A DNA stretch of 47,816 nucleotides from Planctomycetaceae bacterium (GTDB taxonomy: Bacteria; Planctomycetota; Planctomycetia; Pirellulales; Thermoguttaceae). The stretch is taken from assembly GCA_009778035.1 (NCBI GenBank), contig WRKP01000016.1, positions 1 through 47,816 on the forward strand, given 5' to 3'. The position numbers and the translations under genes are program-made. This document shows positions 42,205-47,816 of the stretch, piece by piece. Position 1 is the stretch's first letter; every line of letters begins with the position of its first letter. The notes beneath the pieces are model-generated. The model did not search any database. It was not told the origin of the DNA and saw only the letters and a program-made list of their open reading frames with translations.

Positions 42205-42830
42205 TAATCTTGAATACGCTCCAATATCGTCGGAATCAGTTTTCTCACCGCCCGAGCACGATGGCTGATTGCCCGTTTCAGTGCAGGCGGCAAGGTGCCA
42301 AACGTTTGATGATACTCGACAACCTCAAAAAGCGGATCATAGCCGAATCCGCCTTGGCCAGAATGCTCAAACAAAATCCTGCCCCGACAAATGGCTTTCG
42401 CTTCGCCTTGCACATTGCCCGCCGGGTCGGAAAGCACTGCCACGCAAACATAGTATGCCGTCCGTTTTTCCAACGGGACATCACGCAATTTTTCGAGCAG
42501 CAGACGGTTATTGTCCTCATCGGAGGCATTGCCATCGGATGATGCGGCAAATCGGGCAGAATAAACACCGGGGGCACCATCGAGTGCATCGACGCAGAGT
42601 CCGCTGTCTTCGCCGACGACCCAGGAATTCAAGAATTTTGCTTGCTCGACTGCTTTTTTTCGGGCATTATCGGCAAACGTCAGGCCATCTTCGATGACGT
42701 CAAGTTGTTGTTCAAAGTCGGCAAGGGTTTGGACTTTGATAGTGTGTTGTCCGACGTTGTGTGGAGCCAGCAGTTCTGCCAATTCGATGCCTTTTTTCCG
42801 ATTGTTTGTGCCGAGGATGAGTGTGAACAT
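42204..42830 (-). CDS. rdgB: XTP/dITP pyrophosphatase (RdgB/HAM1 family)
   Basis: The enzyme removes non-canonical purine triphosphates (dITP, XTP) from the nucleotide pool by releasing PPi. From the ATG at 42830 (MFTLILGTNNRKKGIELAEL) it has 208 residues, normal for the family. The motifs are ILGTNNRKK at the start, DGLTFADNARKKAVEQAKFL near 55, VGEDSGLCVDALDGAPGVYS near 77, GFGYDPLFEV near 165, and a C-terminal KRAISHRARAVRKL. These cover the nucleotide and metal sites. The frame is open further upstream, but the family start is clear here. The stop codon TAG is made by the junction with the MITE at 42061-42204. Confidence 0.94.
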   Translation of the reverse strand: MFTLILGTNNRKKGIELAELLAPHNVGQHTIKVQTLADFEQQLDVIEDGLTFADNARKKAVEQAKFLNSWVVGEDSGLCVDALDGAPGVYSARFAASSDGNASDEDNNRLLLEKLRDVPLEKRTAYYVCVAVLSDPAGNVQGEAKAICRGRILFEHSGQGGFGYDPLFEVVEYHQTFGTLPPALKRAISHRARAVRKLIPTILERIQD

Positions 42831-43135
42831 ATTATTTTGCGTGTGATTCCGATTCCGTTGGATTTTGATGGTTCCCGAACGAGTAATGACTGCCAAATTT
42901 CCCCACATTGCGGGAAAATACGGCACCGAACCACTCGTCTTGCCGGTTGCGAAAACCCTATTTTACTCCATTTTGCCGTCCGTAACAGTCGGCGTTGCGG
43001 GGATTCTGCTCGCCTAATTTGCCTGCCGCCTCTACAAAATCCGCATCCTCCAACACAAAGTAGCGTTTCTACTTTGCTTTTCCAGTGAACCTACTTATCA
43101 AAGCCAACGCAGTGATTCCAAGCGGCGATTCGCCG

Positions 43136-43987
43136 TTACTCCAAAACCAAGGCCAGACGGAGGCCAGTGCTGTTGCCCCGGGCCGACGGATTGCTGTCGT
43201 ACCGATCCGTTGACCGGCAATGCACGGCAAGGTCACGCCAACTCCCGCCCCGAAACACCCGATACGAGCCCCTCTCAGGCCCCGTTGGGTCCGTTGCAGC
43301 ACCGCTAGGATACTCCCCATACCAGTCCAAACACCGTTCCAATACATTGCCGTGCATATCCCGCAAACCCCAAGCATTCGCGGGGTAGGAACCGACCTCC
43401 CGCGTCTGATTGCCAAGGAAGTTCGCCTGTTGCTGCGTTAATGTGTCGCCAAAATGATACGCTGTCGTCGTGCCCGCTCGGCAGGCGTATTCCCATTGTG
43501 CCTCCGTTGGCAGCGAAAATTTGAAGCCCTCACCAAGAGCGGCGGGCGTCAGCCCATCGGTTCCACCGGGGGACTGACGTCCCCCGCTCTTTAGTTTCGC
43601 ATTCAATTTCGTGATAAATTCCTGGCAATCGTTCCAGGAGACCGTTTCCACCGGAAGTTTTTCTCCTTTGAAATGGCTCGGATTATTGCCCATCACGCTT
43701 TCCCACATTGCTTGCGTTACTTCCGTTTCGAGCATCCAAAAGCCCTGCGATAATGTTACCTCGTATTGTCGCTCATCTTCAAATCGAGTTGCTTCGTCTG
43801 CCGGGCTGCCCATCGTGAATGTGCCCGGCGGACACCAGCGGAATGCGTACTCCACGTTGTTGATTTTCAACTCCATACGGTCGCCGGGTTTGCGTTCGAC
43901 ATCCGGCATCGGGGCTTGTTCGGCGGCAATCGGCAGAGCAAGCAAGCAGATCAGACAGACCGGAAGGAAAGTGATTTTCTGCGTCAT
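43136..43987 (-). CDS. Secreted FGE-sulfatase-domain protein with in-frame palindrome insertion
   Basis: From the ATG at 43987 the product is 283 residues with a signal peptide (MTQKITFLPVCLICLLALPI, AAEQ). The fold is that of the formylglycine-generating-enzyme/SUMF1 domain: FRWCPPGTFTMGSP, FWMLETEVTQAMWESVMGNN, VSWNDCQEFITKLN, LPTEAQWEYACRAGTTTAY and VFRGGSWRDLAVHCRSTDR. Usual GNVWEWC reads GNVLERC, so it may not be a canonical FGE; many planctomycete members have unknown roles. Between KLNAKLK and GFKFSLPTE lies a ~19-residue stretch (KSGGRQSPGG, then TDGLTPAALG) encoded by a near-palindrome at 43535-43592 (see separate entry). It is downstream of rpoA on the same strand, 112 bases away. 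Confidence 0.88.
   Translation of the reverse strand: MTQKITFLPVCLICLLALPIAAEQAPMPDVERKPGDRMELKINNVEYAFRWCPPGTFTMGSPADEATRFEDERQYEVTLSQGFWMLETEVTQAMWESVMGNNPSHFKGEKLPVETVSWNDCQEFITKLNAKLKSGGRQSPGGTDGLTPAALGEGFKFSLPTEAQWEYACRAGTTTAYHFGDTLTQQQANFLGNQTREVGSYPANAWGLRDMHGNVLERCLDWYGEYPSGAATDPTGPERGSYRVFRGGSWRDLAVHCRSTDRYDSNPSARGNSTGLRLALVLE
43535..43592. repeat. GC-rich palindrome inserted in frame inside the FGE-like gene
   Basis: aagagcggcgggcgtcagcc and the end ggactgacgtcccccgctct form an imperfect inverted repeat of the same GAGC-GGGGG...CCCCC family as 32016-32088. It sits within the coding region and, read in frame, adds about 19 codons without a stop. Confidence 0.75.
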
Positions 43988-44099
43988 GATTTTACACGGG
44001 GGAAGGGTAAAAAGTTTGCGGGCCGCTCCAAAACGACTGCCTACCATTATTAATGGACGGCGCGCAGGGCAACACGGCTCACGCAATCTACGTATAACC

Positions 44100-45086
44100 C
44101 TACAGCCGCATACCCAACCGCAGGCCCAACTGCGATAGTTTTTCCTTCAATTCGAACAACGACGTCTCGCCAAAATTGCGGAACTCCAATATCGTGTCCT
44201 CCGAAAGCACGACCAAATCGCCAAGCGTCTTGATGTTCTGCTCACGGAAACAATTCACCGAACGCTCCCGTAATCCAAGGTCCGCTACCGACATCGTCAA
44301 CTTCGCTTCCAATGCTGGATCAAGAACCGCCGCACTGCTCCCCTTGACCTTCGCAAACACAAACGACTCCAGCCGGTCATATTGCACAAACGGATTCAAG
44401 TGCTTTCGCAAGATTTTCGCCCCTTCGACCAGTGCCATTTCAGGCCCGACGGAGCCGTCTGTCCAGATTTGGAGCGTCATTTTATCGTAATTCGTTTTGT
44501 GTCCGACACGCGTTTCCTCAACATCGTACTGCACACGAACCACCGGACTGAATGCCGCATCAAGCGGAATCACGCCCGGCTCGCCGCCACGGTCATGCGT
44601 CAGGGCCAACTGTTCCGATGCCGGAACATAACCCCGTCCGCTTTCGACGATCATTTCCATTTCGAACAGGATATCGTCCGTCAGAGTCGCAATATGATGC
44701 CTTTTGCTGATGACGTCGACCGACGCATCCCCCTGAATATCGTCCGTCGTAATCGCTCCTTTCTTATCTTTCACGATGCGGAGCACCCTCGGCTTATCGA
44801 CGTGCAAGCGCACGACAATCGCCTTGACGTTCAGGACGATTTCCGTAACGTCTTCCAAAACGCCTTGAATCGAAGTAAATTCGTGCAGAGCGTTCCTAAT
44901 TTTGATGCTCGTTACTGCTCCGCCTTCAAGGCTTGAGAGCAACACACGTCGCAAACTGTTCCCGACGGTATGTCCGAAGCCGCGTTCAAACGGCTCGACG
45001 GTGAATTTACCGTACGATCCTGTCAGGGTGTCTTGATCGCATGTCAATCTGCTGGGTAATTCTAACCCTCGCCATCTAATACGCAT
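44100..45086 (-). CDS. rpoA: DNA-directed RNA polymerase subunit alpha
   Basis: RpoA dimerises to start RNA polymerase assembly; its C-terminal domain contacts UP elements and activators. From the ATG at 45086 (MRIRWRGLELPSRL) the product is 328 residues. Typical segments are FTVEPFERGFGHTVGNSLRR, VLLSSLEGGAVTSIKI, VTEIVLNVKAIVVRLHV and VRVQYDVEETRVGHKTNYDK. The C-terminal domain has LGLRERSVNCFREQNIKTLG, then ILEFRNFGETSLFELKEKL. The N-terminus is of the planctomycete type as I recall it. GGAGG lies about 9 bases before the ATG. It follows rpsD by 75 bases; rplQ, which usually follows rpoA, is not found directly after it. Confidence 0.96.
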   Translation of the reverse strand: MRIRWRGLELPSRLTCDQDTLTGSYGKFTVEPFERGFGHTVGNSLRRVLLSSLEGGAVTSIKIRNALHEFTSIQGVLEDVTEIVLNVKAIVVRLHVDKPRVLRIVKDKKGAITTDDIQGDASVDVISKRHHIATLTDDILFEMEMIVESGRGYVPASEQLALTHDRGGEPGVIPLDAAFSPVVRVQYDVEETRVGHKTNYDKMTLQIWTDGSVGPEMALVEGAKILRKHLNPFVQYDRLESFVFAKVKGSSAAVLDPALEAKLTMSVADLGLRERSVNCFREQNIKTLGDLVVLSEDTILEFRNFGETSLFELKEKLSQLGLRLGMRL

Positions 45087-45161
45087 TGTGAAAAACCTCC
45101 GAAAAAATTGATTTTGGCAAGCAAAAATATGCACGTCGCAAGGCGACGCGGCGAACCTGTT

Positions 45162-45788
45162 TTATTTCGAGCACAACTCGACAATCAGAGCGGCATTGAC
45201 GGGAATCGTAACATCTTCTGACGTCGGCAACCGCATCACGATGCCCTTGGGGATTTCCGCATTATCCCGATACAGGAAGTCGGGAATATCCCGCAATCCC
45301 TCTTCGATGACATCTTTGACCGCTTGCTTGCTCTTTGGCCGGTTGCGGACGGTGATGACATCGCCCATCCGAACGAGATAACTGGGAATATCAACTCGCC
45401 TTCCGTTGACCTGAATGTGTCCGTGAGCAACCCATTGTCGGGACTGCGGCCGCGAAGCACCGAATCCGAGCCGATAAACGATGTTATCCAGTCGGCGTTC
45501 GAGAATCGACATCAAGAGCGAGCCGGTATTTCCTTGCATTCGGGTCGCGAGGGCGAAATACTTGCGGAATTGCTTTTCCAGCACACCGTAATAGTTTTTC
45601 ACCTTTTGCTTTTCGCGAAGATGGATTCCGTAGTCGGTCTGTTTTCCTCTTCGGGCTCCGTGCATACCGGGAGCGTTGGATCGCCGATTGAAGGCACACT
45701 TTTCGGTGTCGCATCGGCTTCCTTTGAGGTTCAACTTAAATCCTTCACGCCGGCATTTCCGGCAAACTGGTCCTGTATTGCGTGCCAT
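45162..45788 (-). CDS. rpsD: Ribosomal protein uS4
   Basis: uS4 is a primary 16S-binding assembly protein. From the ATG at 45788 (MARNTGPVCRKCRREGFKLN) the product is 208 residues. It retains the zinc knuckle C-x2-C ... C-x4-C (C9, C12, C26, C31), RSNAPGMHGARRGKQTDYGI, LREKQKVKNYYGVLEKQFRK, and the S4 RNA-binding domain (RLDNIVYRLGFGASRPQSRQ, HIQVNGRRVDIPSYLVR). A TAGAAT box lies seven bases before the ATG (45796-45801), so it may be leaderless, and no SD is visible. It pairs with rpoA. The other genes of the alpha operon (rpsM, rpsK) are not upstream; the 374 bases before it hold a hairpin but no gene. Confidence 0.95.
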   Translation of the reverse strand: MARNTGPVCRKCRREGFKLNLKGSRCDTEKCAFNRRSNAPGMHGARRGKQTDYGIHLREKQKVKNYYGVLEKQFRKYFALATRMQGNTGSLLMSILERRLDNIVYRLGFGASRPQSRQWVAHGHIQVNGRRVDIPSYLVRMGDVITVRNRPKSKQAVKDVIEEGLRDIPDFLYRDNAEIPKGIVMRLPTSEDVTIPVNAALIVELCSK

Positions 45789-45950
45789 GGTCTTGATTCT
45801 ACTCTTTTTTTGGTTTATGTACATGTCCCCCTGTGGCGGGGCCGCCGATCACCGAGCGATTGCCTCCGGCGAAGTCTGTCATTACTCCGTATCCTTTAGG
45901 CCGGAGTCGTCAAAACAGTACAATCAAAAGGAGTCGGGGACGGGGCGGTA

Positions 45951-45995
45951 CGTTATGCAGTCCCTGTAATAGATGCCAATCCGGGGACTGCGTTA
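45951..45995. repeat. Inverted repeat/hairpin in the rpsD-DUF4912 gene gap
   Basis: cgttatgcagtccc and ggggactgcgttacg pair over about 12 of 15 bases with a 15-base loop. It lies in the 374-base stretch 45789-46162 between the divergent rpsD and DUF4912 genes, where the only other signal is the promoter at 46052. It could be an RNA hairpin or an operator. Confidence 0.4.
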
Positions 45996-46051
45996 CGCTC
46001 CGTTTCCGGCTCTTGCGTGCAATCACATCAATCGCCTCGCCTGCGGGGCGG

Positions 46052-46080
46052 TTGACTCTTTGGGAAAAATGTGCTAAAAT
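46052..46080 (+). promoter_or_regulatory. Sigma70-type promoter for the DUF4912 gene
   Basis: TTGACT (46052-46057), 17-base spacer, TAAAAT (46075-46080). The ATG at 46163 is about 75 bases after the predicted start point, leaving a long 5' leader. Confidence 0.65.
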
Positions 46081-46162
46081 TTGACCGCCGATGATGGGAG
46101 GAACGCCGGTATTAAGGTATGACTTCCAGTTATAGGGCGTATAGGCGGTCAAAGATATAACA

Positions 46163-47353
46163 ATGGCAACCACAAGCGAACTTAACTCGTTGACGCTGAC
46201 AGAACTCGGAACCATCGCCAAAGAGGTTCCGCTTCCAGGTTGGTCGAAGATGCGCAAAGAGGAATTGGTCCGGGTACTGGCCGCCAAGTCCCGCGGCAAA
46301 ATTGCCGGCGAAATTATCAATCGTTCCCTGGCGTCCATTTTGAAGAAAAAAGCCGCCCCAAGCGAAAAAACCGGCGGGAAATCCGTTGCCAAAACCGATG
46401 CAACTCCTGCAAAAACGACGCCGTCCAAGGAACCGCCCCAGCAATCGAACGAAGCGCCGGTCTTGACCGGAGTCGCTGCCGTATTGCCCAGTTACGTCGG
46501 GAAACAAGGACTTCGCAGAGACATCAGCACACGAGCAGAAGACGGGAAGCCCGATCGACTCGTCCTGATGGTGCGGGACCCTTTTTGGCTCCACGCTTTT
46601 TGGGAAGTCAATGCCAAAACAATGGAACGCGCCAAGGTGGCATTAGGACATCTTTGGTACGCATCCATTCCGGTACTCCGGCTGTTCAAGTTGTATGCCG
46701 ACGGGACGGGCTCGCCCAAACGGCAACTGGTTCGGGATGTTCCCATACACGGCGGCGTCAACAATTGGTACTTGGACGTTACGAATCCGCCCTCGACGTT
46801 TATCGTCGAACTTGGGTATCTGACCCGGGAAAAGAAGTTCCATTCGACGCTTTCCAGCAATATCGTTGAAACCCCGCAGCAGCAGGTCATCGACGAGTTG
46901 GATAAACTTGATGCCAACTGGAAGGGCGTTGCTGAAGATTTAGGCCGGGTGTTCAAATTGAGCAGTAATGAAGCCGGAAGCCAGGAACTTAAAGAGGTTT
47001 TGGAAGAGCAACTCGACCGGCCGATGTCGCCGCAACTTCTTTCCAGACACAGAGTTGCAAAGCAGGGCAATATGGAACGGGCGCGGCGGAATTTTCGGTT
47101 CGGGGCTGATGTCGATGTGATCATTCACGGAAAGACTGACCCGAATGTGCAGGTGAACATACGCAACGAGCCGGTGATGGTGAACCCGGATGGAACATTT
47201 GCGGTGCGATTTGCGTTGCCGGAAAAACGGCATTTATTTCCTATCGAGGCCGAGGGCAGTGACGGCGTGGAAATGCAGCGGATTATTTTGACTTTGGAAC
47301 GCAATACTCGTGTGCTCGAAACGGTGATACAGGAGCCGAGCGACGATGAGTAG
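46163..47353 (+). CDS. DUF4912 protein with Rho N-terminal-like domain
   Basis: The 396-residue product opens with a small helical domain (LTLTELGTIAKEVPLPGWSK, then MRKEELVRVLA) that resembles the Rho N-terminal (Rho_N) fold. A linker rich in Lys, Pro and Thr (EKTGGKSVAKTDATPAKTTP) follows. Residues ~125-240 form the DUF4912 domain, with DRLVLMVRDPFWLHAFWEVN, RLFKLYADG, VPIHGGVNNWYLDV and PSTFIVELGYLT. The C-terminal half has VDVIIHGKTDPNVQVNIRNE and a beta-sandwich-like end. DUF4912 proteins have no agreed function; the Rho_N-like part suggests nucleic acid contact. A clear promoter lies upstream with a 75-base leader. No signal peptide. Confidence 0.85.
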   Translation: MATTSELNSLTLTELGTIAKEVPLPGWSKMRKEELVRVLAAKSRGKIAGEIINRSLASILKKKAAPSEKTGGKSVAKTDATPAKTTPSKEPPQQSNEAPVLTGVAAVLPSYVGKQGLRRDISTRAEDGKPDRLVLMVRDPFWLHAFWEVNAKTMERAKVALGHLWYASIPVLRLFKLYADGTGSPKRQLVRDVPIHGGVNNWYLDVTNPPSTFIVELGYLTREKKFHSTLSSNIVETPQQQVIDELDKLDANWKGVAEDLGRVFKLSSNEAGSQELKEVLEEQLDRPMSPQLLSRHRVAKQGNMERARRNFRFGADVDVIIHGKTDPNVQVNIRNEPVMVNPDGTFAVRFALPEKRHLFPIEAEGSDGVEMQRIILTLERNTRVLETVIQEPSDDE

Positions 47354-47363
47354 TGCGGCGGTT

Positions 47364-47531
47364 GTCGCATATTTCAAATTGTTCTAGACAAAAAAGCCGT
47401 CATTCCGGCGCAAGCCGGAATCCAGAGGAACTGGTGTCGCACGCAATGGCTGGTTCCCGGCTTTCGCCGGGATGACAATGTGTGCGCCGGAATGACGGAT
47501 GCGATTCCAGACCAATTTGGGATATGCGATC
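47364..47531. repeat. 168-bp MITE copy with extra tail
   Basis: Left end gtcgcatatttcaaattgtt then ctagac; right end read inward gatcgcatatcccaaattgg then tctgg. Core: tcattccggcgcaagccgg and ttcccggctttcgccggg. It carries the extra gatgacaatgtgtgcgccgg tail also seen at 20084-20246. It separates the DUF4912 gene from the RluA gene. Confidence 0.75.
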
Positions 47532-47555
47532 GAATTACACCGGAATAACAACGAA

Positions 47556-47816
47556 CTACCGTCCACCAAAATCTTTCGGCAAAGGAGCAACCAACTCGAT
47601 ACGCTCCTTTGTCGTCGGATGCGAAAACGCCAATTTCCAAGCATGCAATGCAATTCCGACGCCAAACGGCTGCTTCGCTCCATATTTGGCATCCCCGCAT
47701 ATCGGATGGCCCCGAACGGAAAACTGCAAACGAATCTGATGCTTTCGGCCCGTTTCTAAGTGAATTTCAACCAACGAACACCGATTGACCTGCCGTACCG
47801 TCCGATAACGCAGCCG
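47556..47816 (-). CDS. RluA-family pseudouridine synthase (C-terminal part, runs off the window)
   Basis: The gene is cut by the window end; 86 codons are visible. They contain SLVEIHLETGRKHQIRLQFS, then VRGHPICGDAKYGA and LHAWKLAFSHPTTKE, the C-terminal signature of RluA-type pseudouridine synthases (ETGRxHQIRxH, HPxxGDxxYG, LHAxxLxFxHP). The catalytic aspartate (HRLD) should lie upstream, outside the window. These enzymes isomerise uridines in rRNA or tRNA; RluA, RluC and RluD cannot be told apart from this part. The frame is open to position 47816. Confidence 0.88.
   Translation of the reverse strand, partial: RLRYRTVRQVNRCSLVEIHLETGRKHQIRLQFSVRGHPICGDAKYGAKQPFGVGIALHAWKLAFSHPTTKERIELVAPLPKDFGGR

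Noticed and set aside
43058-43078. Hairpin caaagtagcgtttctactttg as a terminator of the FGE-like gene
   Set aside because: The T-rich tail is on the plus strand, while the gene runs on the minus strand, and no plus-strand gene ends there.
42927-43135. Gene in the gap between rdgB and the FGE-like gene
   Set aside because: Open frames here are only read-through extensions in other frames with no start signal. The gap 42831-43135 shows nothing beyond a small hairpin.
24228-47531. CRISPR-like array suggested by the recurring cattccggcgaaagccgg unit
   Set aside because: Copies are dispersed kilobases apart, are themselves palindromic, have TA flanks and no regular spacers. They are MITEs, not CRISPR repeats.
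1-47816. tRNA, rRNA, 4.5S RNA, RNase P RNA or tmRNA genes
   Set aside because: I scanned the gaps between genes for conserved ends and cloverleaf-like arms and found none convincing. Short or unusual RNAs could be missed by eye.

Overview
The window looks like a chromosomal segment of a planctomycete (Planctomycetota, probably near the Pirellulales/Thermoguttaceae). This rests on recognised protein character, not on a database search. The clues are the RpoA N-terminus, an over-long signal peptidase I, a TPR protein with a SEC-C-like N-terminus and a repeated LWTPD tail, a CNNM/CBS protein, a DUF4912 protein, an FGE-sulfatase-domain protein, many secreted proteins and lipoproteins of unknown function, and GC-rich palindromes of the GAGC-GGGGG...CCCCC type. 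Base composition is moderate, genes are mostly single transcription units, and many lack a Shine-Dalgarno sequence.

Layout. 1-3.6 kb is a graveyard: a frameshifted AAA ATPase, a PriCT/VirE-like primase fragment, a tyrosine-recombinase fragment and a decayed IS630-family element with 30-bp inverted repeats and TA flanks. 3.7-9.5 kb holds a membrane-anchored protein, a shikimate-dehydrogenase-like protein, ThiL, FlgB and a CNNM/CBS protein. 9.6-16.3 kb holds a secreted zinc-peptidase-like protein, CsrA, an SDR oxidoreductase, two secreted proteins and a HAD phosphatase. 16.5-19.6 kb holds rpsF-ssb-rplI and clpX. 19.7-24 kb holds four envelope or TPR proteins. 24.4-28.5 kb holds pyruvate phosphate dikinase with an odd cysteine-rich tail and a TIM-barrel isomerase-like protein. 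28.6-35.4 kb holds a membrane protein, Ffh, a lipoprotein, a Gln/Gly-rich CxxC protein, RuvC and signal peptidase I. 35.4-42 kb holds HPr, a PTS EIIA, a ribosome hibernation factor, a chemoreceptor, MtaB and an M48 peptidase. 42.2-47.8 kb holds RdgB, an FGE-like protein, RpoA, RpsD, a DUF4912 protein and the end of an RluA-type pseudouridine synthase.

Most of the window is housekeeping: translation, replication and repair, protein export (Ffh and signal peptidase I), proteolysis and central metabolism. HPF, EIIA and HPr form a three-gene cluster. FlgB, CsrA and the chemoreceptor imply a motile cell whose other flagellar genes lie elsewhere.

The most unusual layer is mobile and repeat DNA. 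About nine full or near-full copies, plus fragments, of a 105-170-bp element lie between genes. Their ends (TA-gagcgt...ctctgg) match the inverted repeats of the dead IS630 copy, so they look like its non-autonomous MITEs. Three of them sit exactly on a stop codon, with the TA target plus the element's first G forming TAG (ppdK, rdgB and a lipoprotein gene). A second palindrome family is inserted in frame inside the FGE-domain gene. Several genes have a promoter whose -10 box lies only 4-7 bases before the start codon, which suggests leaderless mRNAs. No intact CRISPR, tRNA, rRNA or defence system was seen.
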